Shown in pieces: positions 48,232 through 58,500 of a stretch of DNA of 64,000 nucleotides (position 1 is the stretch's first letter; every line of letters begins with the position of its first letter). The position numbers and the translations under genes are program-made. Origin of the DNA: Janthinobacterium lividum (lineage in GTDB: Bacteria; Pseudomonadota; Gammaproteobacteria; Burkholderiales; Burkholderiaceae_D); assembly GCF_023509035.1 (NCBI RefSeq), contig NZ_CP075583.1, positions 4,340,001 through 4,404,000 on the forward strand, given 5' to 3'. The notes under the pieces are model-generated. The model saw only the letters and a list, made by a program, of their open reading frames with translations. It was not told the DNA's origin and did not search any database.

Positions 48232-48469
48232 CGTTTTCCTTTGCAAAAACAAAAAGCATGGCAAGTATGGCTATGTTTTCCATGCGGCGACGCGCGTCTG
48301 CTTTCCGTAGTGAAACGGCAACGTGGCATGGCGCAGCGCAGCAATTTCGTCCAGTATCCACCTTGATGCAGCTCTTATCCGTTCGGCAACGCACGCCCCC
48401 GCGACGTCATCTGCCCGTAAAATAGCCGCTTCCGATATCCATCTCACCAATCTCAAGGAGTTTTCGCCT

Positions 48470-49585
48470 ATGGATCTCAGCACGTTTCACTCGCTGATGG
48501 GAGGCCCGCTGCGCTCGGCGCTGACCATCCTCGTTTCCGCCCTGCTCGTCACTCTGGTCGCCATGGTCGTGCACCGGGCCGGCATCGGCTTGCTGAAAAA
48601 ACTGGCCTATGGCCACCCGCTTGCCAGCAACGTCGCGCGCGTGGCCTTCCGCGCCAGCCAGCTGTGCATGATCGTCTTCGGCCTGCGCATGGTGCTGGCC
48701 AGCGCGCCCGACGACACGCCGGCACTGGTGGCCATGTCGCACCTGGCCAGCGTGGCGCTGATCATCGCGCTGACCTGGCTGGCCATGCAATGCATCGAGT
48801 CGCTCAGCATCACGATTTCCCAGATCAATCCCGTCGACGCGGCCGACAATCTGCGCGCGCGGCGCCGGATCACCCAGGCCCGCGTGCTGACGCGCAGCGC
48901 GCACGCCATCGTCGTCCTGCTGGGCCTATCCTTCGTGCTGCTGACCTTGCCCGGCGCGCGGCAGATCGGCGCCAGCCTGCTCGCTTCGGCCGGCGTGGCG
49001 GGCCTGGTGGCCGGTATCGCCGCCCGCCCCGTGCTCGGCAATTTCATTGCAGGGCTGCAAATTGCGTTTTCTCAACCCATCCGCATCGACGATGTGCTGA
49101 TCGTCAACGGCGAATGGGGTACGGTCGAGGAAATCAAGGGCACGTATGTGGTCGTGCGCGTGTGGGATGAACGGCGTTTGATCGTGCCGCTGCAGTGGTT
49201 CATCGAAAATCCGTTCGAGAACTGGACGCATACCTCCTCGGACATCCTGGGCACGGTCTTTCTGTGGCTGGACTTCAGCATCCCGCTCGAACCCCTGCGC
49301 ACGGAACTGACGCGCATCTGCGAGTCCGCCACCCAATGGGATGGCCGGGTCTGCACGGTGCAAGCGACGGATTCGAACGAGCGGGCCGTGCGCGTGCGCT
49401 TTCTGATCAGCGCGAAAGATTCGGGCACGGCCTTCGAATTGCGCTGCCTCGTGCGCGAGCAGATGCTGGCCTTCATCACCGCCCACTACCCGCACAGCCT
49501 GCCCCGCTTGCGCTCCACGCACGACCCCATCGAATTGCGCGAGATGCAGGCGCAGAACGATACGGTGTTGCTGCACAAGGCTTAA
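48470..49585 (+). CDS. MscS-family mechanosensitive channel
   Basis: A 371-residue inner membrane protein with four hydrophobic helices (LTILVSALLVTLVAMVVH, QLCMIVFGLRMVLA, LASVALIIALTWLAMQCI, AIVVLLGLSFVLLTLP). The MscS pore helix and beta domain follow (LLASAGVAGLVAGIAARPVLGN, IRIDDVLIVNGEWGTVEEI, RRLIVPLQWFIENPFENWT). It should release solutes on sudden osmotic downshift. The ATG at 48470 has an ideal AAGGAG; the frame open to 48323 is ignored. It is divergent from the trehalose operon, which fits a shared osmotic theme. Confidence 0.92.
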   Translation: MDLSTFHSLMGGPLRSALTILVSALLVTLVAMVVHRAGIGLLKKLAYGHPLASNVARVAFRASQLCMIVFGLRMVLASAPDDTPALVAMSHLASVALIIALTWLAMQCIESLSITISQINPVDAADNLRARRRITQARVLTRSAHAIVVLLGLSFVLLTLPGARQIGASLLASAGVAGLVAGIAARPVLGNFIAGLQIAFSQPIRIDDVLIVNGEWGTVEEIKGTYVVVRVWDERRLIVPLQWFIENPFENWTHTSSDILGTVFLWLDFSIPLEPLRTELTRICESATQWDGRVCTVQATDSNERAVRVRFLISAKDSGTAFELRCLVREQMLAFITAHYPHSLPRLRSTHDPIELREMQAQNDTVLLHKA

Positions 49586-49626
49586 AAAACCCTGCGGCGC
49601 GCTGCCCGTGCCCATGCGCCGCTACA

Positions 49627-50931
49627 ATGGTTCGCATGAGCACCACCGCCTGGTTCATCCTGATCGGCTGCCTGATGCTGGCGCGCGGCCTGGGTGCCGC
49701 CGGCATCGCGCGACTGCCATGGACTTCGGCCATGGCTTACCTGGGCGTGGGCCTGCTGCTGGGGCCCATGTTCCTCGGCCTGTTTGCGTTCGACCTGCTG
49801 CAGCAGGCGCCGCTGCTGGAAACCCTGACGGAAATTGCCGTCCTCATCTCCCTGTTTTCCGCCGGCGTCAAGATGCCCGTGCCCTTCAGCCTGGCGCGCT
49901 GGCTGCCCTCGCTGCGCCTGGCCTGGCTGTCGATGGCCATTTCCGTGGCCCTGGTGGCGGCATTCTCATGCCTGGTGCTGGGCCTGCCCTTGGGCGCGGG
50001 CGTGCTGCTGGGCGCCATCCTCGCTCCCACCGACCCCGTGCTGGCCACCGACGTGCAGCTGCGCCATGCGGGCGACAGCGAGCAATTGCGCTTCATCTTG
50101 ACCAGCGAGGCGGGCATGAACGATGGCAGCGGCTTTCCTTTCGTCATGCTGGGCCTGGGCTTGCTGGGCTTGCATGAGCTGGGGCCGCATGGCGCCACCT
50201 GGCTGTGGCGCGACTTGCTGTGGGCCAGCGGGGCCGCCATTGCCATGGGTGCGGCCGGCGGCGCGCTGCTGGCCTGGCTGGGCTGGCAGGTGCGCGCCAA
50301 GGAGCCAAAACACGCCATGCTGGACGACCTGGCGGCCCTGGGCCTGATCGCCCTCGTGTATGGCGTGGCCACCTGGCTGCACGCCTGGGGCTTTCTGGCC
50401 GTGTTCTTTGCCGGCGTGGCCTTGCGCCAGACGGAACTGCGGCTGGCCGGCGCGCCCGAAGACCGGCAAGGCTTGCTGCAGGCAGAAGAAACCCATGCCG
50501 TGTCCGCCGCCAAGCCGCACGACAGCGAGGTGCCGCTGACCGTCAGCGGCGAATCTCTCGTCTTCAAGGAACATCTGGAGCGCCTGTCGGAACTGACCCT
50601 GGTGCTATTGCTGGGCGGCACCGTCACGGCCGCCGCCTGGAGCTGGCAGGCGTGGAGCGTGGCGCTGTTCCTGCTGCTGGTGGCGCGCCCGGCCAGCGTG
50701 ATGCTCGGCTTGCTGGCCTCGGGAACCAGCGTGCGTCTGCGGGGACTGGCCGCCTGGTTCGGCGTGCGCGGCATCGGCTCGCTGTACTACCTCAGCTATG
50801 CCATCGCGCATGGCTTGCCGCACAGCCTGGCGCGCGAACTGGCCGACATCACCTTGGTCGTCGTCATCCTGTCCATCGTCGCGCACGGGCTGACGGTCAA
50901 GCCCCTGCTGGAACGCTACTGGCGCGAATAG
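49627..50931 (+). CDS. Cation:proton antiporter (CPA1/NhaP-type)
   Basis: A membrane protein of 431-434 residues with about twelve hydrophobic segments. GAILAPTDPVLATDVQLRHAG and LTSEAGMNDGSGFPFVMLG are the conserved ion-binding parts of the CPA1 family (TDP and an acidic NDG motif). A hydrophilic loop of about 60 residues (QTELRLAGAPEDRQGLLQAEE to SGESLVFKEHLE) sits between helices. It probably exchanges sodium or potassium for protons. Two close starts, 49627 and 49636, are possible. TACAAT just before the first looks like a -10 box, so a very short leader is possible. Confidence 0.88.
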   Translation: MVRMSTTAWFILIGCLMLARGLGAAGIARLPWTSAMAYLGVGLLLGPMFLGLFAFDLLQQAPLLETLTEIAVLISLFSAGVKMPVPFSLARWLPSLRLAWLSMAISVALVAAFSCLVLGLPLGAGVLLGAILAPTDPVLATDVQLRHAGDSEQLRFILTSEAGMNDGSGFPFVMLGLGLLGLHELGPHGATWLWRDLLWASGAAIAMGAAGGALLAWLGWQVRAKEPKHAMLDDLAALGLIALVYGVATWLHAWGFLAVFFAGVALRQTELRLAGAPEDRQGLLQAEETHAVSAAKPHDSEVPLTVSGESLVFKEHLERLSELTLVLLLGGTVTAAAWSWQAWSVALFLLLVARPASVMLGLLASGTSVRLRGLAAWFGVRGIGSLYYLSYAIAHGLPHSLARELADITLVVVILSIVAHGLTVKPLLERYWRE

Positions 50932-51040
50932 GCGCCGGCAATCCCCGATTGTCATTGCCGCACAGCAATGTTTTGTCAATTGCCCCTATGCCGGGCGGAA
51001 ATATTGTTAAGATAATTAAAAATGGCAAAAGAGAGAATCA

Positions 51041-52222
51041 ATGAAACGAAGAAGCGTGCTGGGACTGGGCGTCTCACTGGCCCTGCTGCAAGCGGGCTGC
51101 GCCACCGATCCGGCCAGGCTGGCGTGGGAAACGGAATTTGACGGCTTCATGCGCGATGGCCTGGCCCGCACAGAAACGCCGGGCATGAGCGTGGCCGTGG
51201 TGCGCGGCGAGCAAACCATTTTCGCGCGCGGCTATGGCTGGGCCGATATCCAGGCCGGCAAGAAAGCCGATGCCAGCACGGCGTTTCATATCGCCTCCGT
51301 CAGCAAGCTCGTCACGGCCACGGCCGTCATGATGCTGCTGGAACAGGGCGCCTTCCAGCTCGACGACAAGGTGGCGGCCTATCTGGACTTCCCGCTCATG
51401 CACCCGAAGTTTCCCGACGTGCCCATCACCTTTCGTCATTTGCTCAGCCACACCTCGGGCATTTCCGACGCCGTGTACGAAAAGACGACGGCGTTTGCCG
51501 TGCAGGGCGACCCGCGACTGCCCCTGCGCGACTTCGTCAAGGGCTACCTGTCGCGCGGCGGCGCCTGGTACGACGCGGATGTATCGTTTGCGGCCCGACC
51601 CGGCACGGAATGGCGCTACAGCAATGTCGGCATCGCCCTGCTCGGCTATCTGGTGGGCCGTTTGAACCCCGATGGCCTCGACGCCTACGCGCACGAGCAC
51701 CTGTTCGAACCGCTGGGCATGGACAACACGGCGTGGAACCTGGCCGGCTTGCCGCGGCGCGCCGTCGTCGCCCAGCCGTATGCGCACAAGGAAGCGGGCC
51801 TGCAAGTGCTGCCGCCCGTCGGCTATCCGGACTGGCCCGCCGGCCTGCTGCGCAGCTCCGCGCATGACTTTGCCCGTTTCCTGGCCATTTTCAGCAATGG
51901 CGGCCGGGTCGACGGCCACCGCTACCTGCAAGATGCCACCCTACAATTGTTTTTCGCCCCGCAAGTGGCCGCCGTCGTACCCGCCGACTCGTCCGTGCGC
52001 CAGGCCCTGGTCTGGCTGCTGCGCGACGTCGATGGCAAGCCGCTGGCCACGCACAGCGGCGGCGATCCGGGCGCTGCGTCTGTCGTCTGCGTCGACCGCG
52101 CCAGCAAGACCGCCGTGCTGGCCTTCGCCAACATCAGCGCGGACAAGGAGTTTCGTTCATTCCAGAAAGAAGTCGTGCTGCGCCTGCTGGCTCATGGGGG
52201 CAGCGGCGCGCCAGCCAGGTAG
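51041..52222 (+). CDS. Serine hydrolase lipoprotein, class C beta-lactamase-like
   Basis: A 393-residue protein. The signal peptide ends in a lipobox (LLQAGC, Cys at about residue 20), so it is probably a lipoprotein. The beta-lactamase/penicillin-binding fold shows SVSK (SxxK nucleophile near 89), YSNVG (YxN) and HSGGDPGA (KTG equivalent). The class C-like family contains esterases, D-amino peptidases and beta-lactamases, so antibiotic resistance should not be assumed. A binding site GAGAG lies just before the ATG. Confidence 0.9.
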   Translation: MKRRSVLGLGVSLALLQAGCATDPARLAWETEFDGFMRDGLARTETPGMSVAVVRGEQTIFARGYGWADIQAGKKADASTAFHIASVSKLVTATAVMMLLEQGAFQLDDKVAAYLDFPLMHPKFPDVPITFRHLLSHTSGISDAVYEKTTAFAVQGDPRLPLRDFVKGYLSRGGAWYDADVSFAARPGTEWRYSNVGIALLGYLVGRLNPDGLDAYAHEHLFEPLGMDNTAWNLAGLPRRAVVAQPYAHKEAGLQVLPPVGYPDWPAGLLRSSAHDFARFLAIFSNGGRVDGHRYLQDATLQLFFAPQVAAVVPADSSVRQALVWLLRDVDGKPLATHSGGDPGAASVVCVDRASKTAVLAFANISADKEFRSFQKEVVLRLLAHGGSGAPAR

Positions 52223-52313
52223 GCATGCAGCTTGTGTGAGCGGGCGCACGGTGGCGCCCGGGCAAGAGCGTACGCTGTGCTGGTCAAACTTGACACTCAA
52301 CGAGGAGACCAGC

Positions 52314-52475
52314 ATGACGAACCGCATCGGCAACAAGGACGTGGCGCAGCAGCGCAGCAAGAGTGAAAAAGCCCGCATCAAGGCCCAGAACATCGCCAAC
52401 GAGGCGGTGAAGAAGGCCGAGGCCAGGGCCCGCTACCGCAATGCGGTCAAGGGCCAGCCTGCGCCTGGCGCTTAG
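52314..52475 (+). CDS. Small lysine-rich protein
   Basis: A 53-residue protein with a strong GAGGAG seven bases before the ATG. The sequence is very charged (MTNRIGNKDVAQQRSKSEKA, KKAEARARYRN) and predicted to be helical. No family is recognised. Codon use fits a real gene. It ends three bases inside the 3' end of the convergent YkvA gene. Basic short proteins of this type may bind nucleic acid, but that is speculation. Confidence 0.65.
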   Translation: MTNRIGNKDVAQQRSKSEKARIKAQNIANEAVKKAEARARYRNAVKGQPAPGA

Positions 52476-52854
52476 GCGCCGAACCAGCCGCGCAGTTTGT
52501 CGGCGGCACGTTCCTTGACGTCGGCCGTGATGTAGGTGGCGACCGTGGCGACAGCCGCCGCCAGCACGGCCAGGTCATCCGCATAGCCGACCACAGGCGT
52601 GATGTCGGGAATCGCATCGATGGGCGAAATGAAATAGCCGAGCGCGCCATAAATGGCCGTCTTGGCCCACAGCGGGGTATTCGGCTGCTGCGCCGCGTAG
52701 TACAGCCACAGGGCTTTCTCGATGACCTCGCGCCCCGCCGTCCTGGCGAACTTGACGACCTTGTCCCAGAAGCTGTCTTCCGTGTATTTCTTTTCATACT
52801 GCTTGTCGGCCTGGGGGCGTGGTCTTCTTCCAGATTCTTTTTTCTGCCAAACAT
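52472..52854 (-). pseudogene. YkvA-family (DUF1232) protein with one-base frameshift
   Basis: From ATG 52854 the frame starts MFGRKKNLEEDHAP and then loses sense. One base short in the G5 run at 52813-52817 explains it; the next frame reads QADKQYEKKYTEDSFWDKV, LWLYYAAQQPNTPLWAKTAI and GALGYFISPIDAIPDITPVVG. That is a typical DUF1232/YkvA core with its buried helix pair. The length is one base short of a multiple of three. The corrected protein is 127 residues. YkvA function is unknown, although the core is membrane-like. No other damage is visible. Confidence 0.82.
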
Positions 52855-52946
52855 CTGCTGCTCCTGTCTGCCGCGCACGGCGTTACGAATGCGCACCTTA
52901 GCATAACGGCGCGCCGGGTGCGAGGCGTGCAAGGTAAGCTAGCGTC

Positions 52947-54044
52947 ATGGAAATATCTGCCACCACCACGGCCCGCGCCGCCGGCCTGCGCTACACGGGC
53001 GACCACCAGAGCGGCATCATCCGCCTGGGCAAGCCCGGCAAGTTCCGCTACCGGGACACGGACGGCCAGTTCCTGCGCGATGCCGCCACCTTGACGCGCC
53101 TCAAAGCACTGGCCATTCCCCCGGCCTGGACGAACGTGTGGATCTGCCCGCACGCCAACGGCCACCTGCAGGCGACGGGACGCGACGCGCGGGGCCGCAA
53201 GCAGTACCGCTACCATGCGCGCTGGCGCCAGGTGCGCGACGAAGTGAAATATGAACGCATGCTCAGCTTTGGCAACGCCCTGCCCGCCATCCGCGCCGCC
53301 GTCGCGCGCGGCATGCAGTTGCCGGGTTTGCCGCGTGAAAAAGTACTGGCCACCATCGTGCACCTGCTGGAATTGACGATGATGCGCATCGGCAACGAGG
53401 AATATGCGCGCACGAACAAGTCGTTCGGCCTGACCACCCTACGCACGCGCCACGTGCAGGTCGACGGCAGCGCCGTGGCCTTTAACTTCAAGGGCAAGAG
53501 CGGCGTGCGCCACGATATCCGCCTCAGCGACCGGCGCCTGGCCAGGGTGCTGCAGCGCATGCGCGAACTGCCGGGGCAGGAACTGTTTCAATATGTCGAC
53601 GAGGATGGTGCGCGCCATGGCGTCGATTCGGGCGACGTCAACGATTACCTGCGCGAGGTGACGGGAGAAGACTACACGGCAAAGGATTTTCGCACCTGGT
53701 CCGGCACCTTGCTGGCCGCGCTGGCGCTGCAGGCGTTCGAACAGGTCGATTCCGAGGCGCAAGCCAAGAAAAACATCGTGCAGGCGATCGAATCGGTGGC
53801 AAAGAAGCTGGGCAACACGCCGACGATCTGCCGCAAGTGCTATGTGCACCCGGCCGTGCTGGAATCGTATCTGGATGGCAGTTTATTGGAAGGCATGCGC
53901 GCCCGGGCGCAGCAGCAGTTGCAGGAGGACTTGCCGGCGCTGGCGCCGGAAGAAGCGGCTGTACTGGCCTTGCTGCAACAGCGCCTGCAGGGTGCGGTCA
54001 AGCCTGGCGCGCCGGCTGGGGTTGGCACTGGGCGGACAGTTTGA
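52947..54044 (+). CDS. DNA topoisomerase IB (poxvirus-like)
   Basis: A 365-residue type IB topoisomerase that relaxes DNA supercoils through a 3'-phosphotyrosyl link. Visible parts are the N-terminal domain (FRYRDTDGQFLRD, IPPAWTNVWICPHANGHLQA), the catalytic RHDIR-like segment KSGVRHDIRLSDRRL, KDFRTWSGTLLAALAL with the second Arg, and the tyrosine in ICRKCYVHPAVLESYLDG. Bacterial homologues of this size are widespread in proteobacteria. The ATG at 52947 follows directly after the YkvA start region on the other strand. Confidence 0.93.
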   Translation: MEISATTTARAAGLRYTGDHQSGIIRLGKPGKFRYRDTDGQFLRDAATLTRLKALAIPPAWTNVWICPHANGHLQATGRDARGRKQYRYHARWRQVRDEVKYERMLSFGNALPAIRAAVARGMQLPGLPREKVLATIVHLLELTMMRIGNEEYARTNKSFGLTTLRTRHVQVDGSAVAFNFKGKSGVRHDIRLSDRRLARVLQRMRELPGQELFQYVDEDGARHGVDSGDVNDYLREVTGEDYTAKDFRTWSGTLLAALALQAFEQVDSEAQAKKNIVQAIESVAKKLGNTPTICRKCYVHPAVLESYLDGSLLEGMRARAQQQLQEDLPALAPEEAAVLALLQQRLQGAVKPGAPAGVGTGRTV

Positions 54045-54229
54045 GGGCGTCGGTGCTGCAGGCGGGCAAGACGCCATGCCCCGCTTCGCGCGCCACGGCT
54101 GACGGGGCCGTATCGGCCTGGTCCGCGTCGTCCGTCTGCACGAACGTTGCCGCGAGGGTCGAAAATGTAAAACAGGCAAATCAGCAGGAATGGCTTGTTC
54201 AGTCCGCTGGGTGTGGCAGGCTTGTGCAT
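53998..54229 (-). pseudogene. Small exported protein, apparent one-base frameshift, overlapping topoisomerase 3' end
   Basis: From ATG 54229, with GGAG eight bases upstream, the minus strand reads MHKPATPSGLNKPFLLICLF, a clear signal-peptide start. Dropping one base from the A4 run at 54169-54172 joins it to TFSTLAATFVQTDDADQADT and then ALKLSAQCQPQPARQA with a stop at 53998. The length is one base over a multiple of three and the repaired protein has 76 residues. The coding sense of the second part is supported only by composition. It overlaps the convergent topoisomerase gene by 47 bases. The family is unknown. Confidence 0.5.
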
Positions 54230-54723
54230 TGCATACTCCATTGGTGGGTTGTTGCAGCGTTGACATCATCATCGCGTGTTTCCACCAGGCATACAATCGG
54301 ACATCTCCCGCAAAACGGGTAGGACAGCGCTGACAGAGTCAGCCATGCCTTAGCTAGCAGTTATTTACCTATTTTAAAATAAAACAGGTATGCTGCGATT
54401 ATCTGAAATTGACGGACATGGATATTCCCGCCAATATAAAATATCGGCAACATATAAAATAAAAACAAAAGATTCTTTATTTTAAATCCCCCCATAAAAA
54501 AAATATAAGCATTCGAATCACGATAAACAATGCAAATGGCACGACACAATCCAATTGCGTGCCAACCTACACCTAACACGTCAGGAATTAGTGCCGCCCA
54601 TTTAAAACAGGCACGGCCATCTATTTACCACTATGACGGCACCGGTATGTCCGCAGACAGCCAGCGCCAGCGGCGCGGAACAAAGGCGCTGGCGCTAGTG
54701 GAGTACCGTTCCCCGCCGGATGC
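54230..54723. other. Gene-poor, AT-rich stretch before the lectin gene
   Basis: From about 54360 to 54620 the sequence is far richer in A and T than the rest of the window, with A tracts near 54495. A hydrophobic minus-strand frame at 54361-54579 begins at a GTG without a binding site, and I do not accept it as a gene. The composition points to acquired DNA that includes the lectin gene. Confidence 0.6.
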
Positions 54724-55167
54724 TTACGCCGCTTCCAGCATGGCCTTCAGGGCAGGCACGGCAAGGCAGCTCCATTTCTGGTTCTGTCCGCCGTTGTATG
54801 GCCATACGAGGATGGCATTGCCGGGGTTGGCGTTGTTGTTGGCGTTGTCCAGCACCATTTGCGGGTACTGCACGTTCGAGATATTGGGCGCGCGGCCCAC
54901 CCAATTCCACAACTGGCTGGTACGACCCAGTGTCATCGTGGCAACGATCACCTGGCCCTGCTGGCCATCGTAGCCTTGCACATCGAGGCACAGGCTGGGA
55001 TTCGACGCCAGGGTGATGTAGCCGGAGTTCGGGTCCATATTCCATTGCGAATTCGTGCCGCCGATGCCGGAAAGAACTTGCAAGGTCACGGGAGAACCTG
55101 CCGCCACGCTATTGACGCCAATGCAAAGATTCGTATTTTGCAAGCTTTGGATTACATATGCAGTCAT
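54724..55167 (-). CDS. Ricin-type beta-trefoil lectin domain protein
   Basis: A 147-residue protein that is one ricin B domain. It has three QxW-like marks (NSQWNM, SQLWNWV, NQKWSC) at about 40-residue spacing and LCLDVQGYDGQQGQ. Such domains bind galactose-type sugars or other glycans. There is no signal peptide and no attached enzyme domain, so it would act as a free cytoplasmic lectin or be released by another route. GGAGAT lies just before the ATG. AT-rich DNA flanks it on both sides. Confidence 0.88.
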   Translation of the reverse strand: MTAYVIQSLQNTNLCIGVNSVAAGSPVTLQVLSGIGGTNSQWNMDPNSGYITLASNPSLCLDVQGYDGQQGQVIVATMTLGRTSQLWNWVGRAPNISNVQYPQMVLDNANNNANPGNAILVWPYNGGQNQKWSCLAVPALKAMLEAA

Positions 55168-55535
55168 GCTATATCTCCAATTAGGTTATCGACGTTAATA
55201 TATCGGGCTGGCAGCAAAATATATTAGCGGAGCTGTTTTGCAGCAACGTCAGTATGAACCGTATTTTTTAATTTATTGTCACGCTTTGTCACTTTAAAAC
55301 ATATATATTAAAGAATTAAAAGCAATTAAATTCATTGATTGATAAAATAATTCCCCAGCCGCACGGACGGCATGGCCAGGCGCCAGGGCAAGACTGTCAG
55401 CGCATTTGACAGTGCGCCTGGCCGCGACCACGGTGCCAAGCTCAAGTCCTTGTTTTACAAGCGATAAATTTTCAGGAACGCTTCCTGCTTGGCCCTCTGC
55501 CAGGACCGCGCGGCGGCCCGCACGGGGGAGCGAGC
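55168..55535. other. AT-rich intergenic region between divergent genes
   Basis: The left 200 bases, with runs such as TTTTTTAATTTATTG and AAAACATATATATTAAAG, hold the promoter area of the lectin gene. The composition returns to normal near 55370. No coding sequence, repeat or clear operator is seen. Confidence 0.6.
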
Positions 55536-58500
55536 ATGAAGCAGATCCAACGGCATATCACACAAACGCTGCTATCGCTGCTGGGCCTCATGCTGTGCAT
55601 GATGTCCGCCGCGCACGCCACCAGCATCGGCTACACGGCGACAGCGCTGGGCGGCACGCAGTGGCGCTACGACTATACCGTCACCAATACCGCGCTGACC
55701 GTGCCCATCGCCGAATTCACCTTGTTCTTCAGCGTGGGCCAGTACGCCAAACTGCACAATATCTCCACGGTACAAGGCTGGGACGTGCTGCTGGTGCAGC
55801 CCGACGTGGCCATTCCCGCCAACGGCTACCTCGACGCGCTGGCGCTGGCCGGCGGCATCGTCCCTGGCGCCACGGCCACGGGCTTTTCCGTCACCTTCGA
55901 TTACCTGGGCGCGGGCAGCCCCGGCGCCCAGCCATTTTCCATCCTCGACCCCGTCTCCTTCATCGAACTCGAGACGGGCAGCACGCAGCCGGCCGCCGTC
56001 GCCCTGCCGTCCACGCCCTGGCTGCTGCTGGCCGGCGTACTGGCCATCGCCTGCCTGCGGCGCCGGCAGCTTGCGGGCGCCGCGCTGGCCACGGGCCTGG
56101 CGCTGGGCCTGTGTGCCTGCGGCGGGCCCAGCGATCCTACGCAACCGCCCGCGCCGAAAATCATGCTGGCCGCCGCGACCGCCGTCCAGGCCGCCGGTGA
56201 CTTCGAAGTGACGCAACTGGAAAAAGTGGTCGAGCAGCGCGTCAGCCGCACGGCCTGGGACTACACTTACCGCGTGCATATCCGCAACAACAGCAGCGCG
56301 GCGGCCAGCAATGTGCAAGCCGTGCTGGCCGCCGCGCCCGAAGGCAGCACCATCATCGATGGCGAGGTGCTGGCCGGCAGCATCGACGCGGGCGCCACCG
56401 TCACGCCCGATGACACCATCACCCTGCGCATCGAGCGCAGCATCGCCTTCCAGAGCGCGGCCCTGGCGTGGACCTTCAGCGCCAACGCCAGCATCGAGCT
56501 CGACCCCGTGCTGCCCGCGCAAGTAGTCACGCTGTCGCTGGCCGCGCTGGGTTTGACGGACGGCGCCGACAGCGTCAAGGCCAGCGGCGCCGTCACGGAC
56601 GTGCTGCTGCAGGACGGCAGCCTGCGCTTTTCCACGCCCGGCGACACGGGCGTGTACCAGCACGCGCAGTTTTCTCTCAGCAAGGGCAACAAGGTCACCA
56701 CCCTGAAGGTGCTGATCCAGCCGGACCTGCCCACGGCCGTGGAAACCCATGTGGAGCCGGACGACGACGGCAGCCTGCCCGCAACGTCGCCCGTGCTGGC
56801 CATCACGGGCCTGGGACCGAACAACCGCCTGCAGCCGGGCGGGATGGCGTTCCGCCTGGTGGGCGCGCCGTCACTGGCCCTGCAGGACGACAGCGACGGC
56901 CTGCTGTCCATGCCGGACGGCGTGGCCGTCAGCCTCAAGCGCTATTGGGTCTTCGATGCGGCCAGCGGCACCTTCAGCATCAGCGCCACGTCCATGCAGC
57001 GACTGCTGGCATCCTTGCCCAACGGCAGCTACGACCTGAACCTCAATTTCGTCTCACAGGATGGCGAATTCACGGCCAGCTATGCCTTGATCGTCATCAA
57101 GTCCGGCATCGTGCTGCAAGGCCAGCTGCGCACGCCGGCAGGCGGCAATGCCACGGGGCTGGCCGGCAAGAAGATGTTATTGGCCGGCTACAACAACCAC
57201 CAGCGCCACGTGGCCATGGTCGACGCCACGGGCGCCTTTCATTTCGATGGCGTGCTGCCCGACACCTACCAACTGACCTTGAACGACCTCGTCCACCCGA
57301 ACGTGGTCAGCGTCAGCGCCGTCGTCTTCGACAACAGCAGCACCGTCAGCGTCGGCATCGTCTATCCGTACGAGCCCGGCCTGGCCCAGCGCGCCACGGC
57401 ACAGAGCTATGTGGCAGGCAGCGTCACGCAGGATGGCGCCGGGCCGCCCGCGCGCGAAGTGCCCGCCAGCCCCCGTGCGGCGGGCGACATCACGCCGCGA
57501 GATGACGGGGACAGCAAGACCTTCACGGCCACGGCGGCCGCGCAAAACCAGACCATCACCTCGCCCGTCGCCTTCACGGTGCCCAAGGGCACGAAAAACG
57601 TGGGCGTGAAGATCACCGTCAGCACGGCCGAGTATCCCGTCTACACGACGGCGCAAAGCCAGTACAACGATACCTGGTCGTACGCCGTGACGGGCCTGCC
57701 CGGGGTCAACCTGGCCGCCACGGGCGCCGTCAACCAGACGCATTACACGCAGGGCACCATCGTCAGGACGGAGTGCGTCGACGTCAGCAGGCAAACCAGG
57801 GAGGCGGCTTTGAGCCTGGGCGGTAATGTCAGCGCCACGAATATCGGCGACAACGCCCTGCCCACCGTGACGACGGTGGAACTGAGTCTCGCGTGCAAGG
57901 GTTTGAAGGTGACGCAGGCAAAATTCCTCTCACCCAACAAGGCCACCTATCCCGTTCTGCAGCCGATCAAGCTGACGGGCAATTTGGCGGGTCCGTATGT
58001 GTCCGTCTCGCAAGGAACGGGCACGGCCACCCACACCTTGCCGCTGGAATTGCACTACACGCCGGCGGCGGCGACGATTACGGAAGTCAATATCGGCATT
58101 TCCGCCGGCGGCGGCAATCCCGCCTTCAGCATGGAGAATTTATTGACCCAGACCAATACCAAGACTGCTGGCACAGTAAAATTTCCCAGCCTGGTACTGC
58201 CCGCCTTTGCCGGCGCCAAGCTCGACAAGAAGGCCGTCGTCACAGTGCGTCTGAAGGGCCGGGTCGACAATGCCGATGCCAGCTCCGACCCGGCCGAAGG
58301 GGGACAAGTGGAGTTCAAGGGCGACACGGCCTACATTCCCCTGTATCTGGCCAACAACGAGGCGGCGCTGGCGGCGCGGCGCTACGGCACGCGCGATGCG
58401 GGCGGCGATTCGTGGGCCACGCGCCTGGCCATCGCCTGGCTGGCGGGCAAGGCTTACCGTTTCGACGACATCAGCGGCCAGCACGTAACGCAGACGGCGG

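Noticed and set aside
51041..52222. Serine hydrolase as an antibiotic-resistance beta-lactamase
   Set aside because: The motifs define only the fold; many lipoproteins of this class are esterases or peptidases.
54361..54579. 72-residue hydrophobic minus-strand frame in the AT-rich stretch
   Set aside because: GTG start without binding site; its hydrophobic content follows from the T-rich codons.
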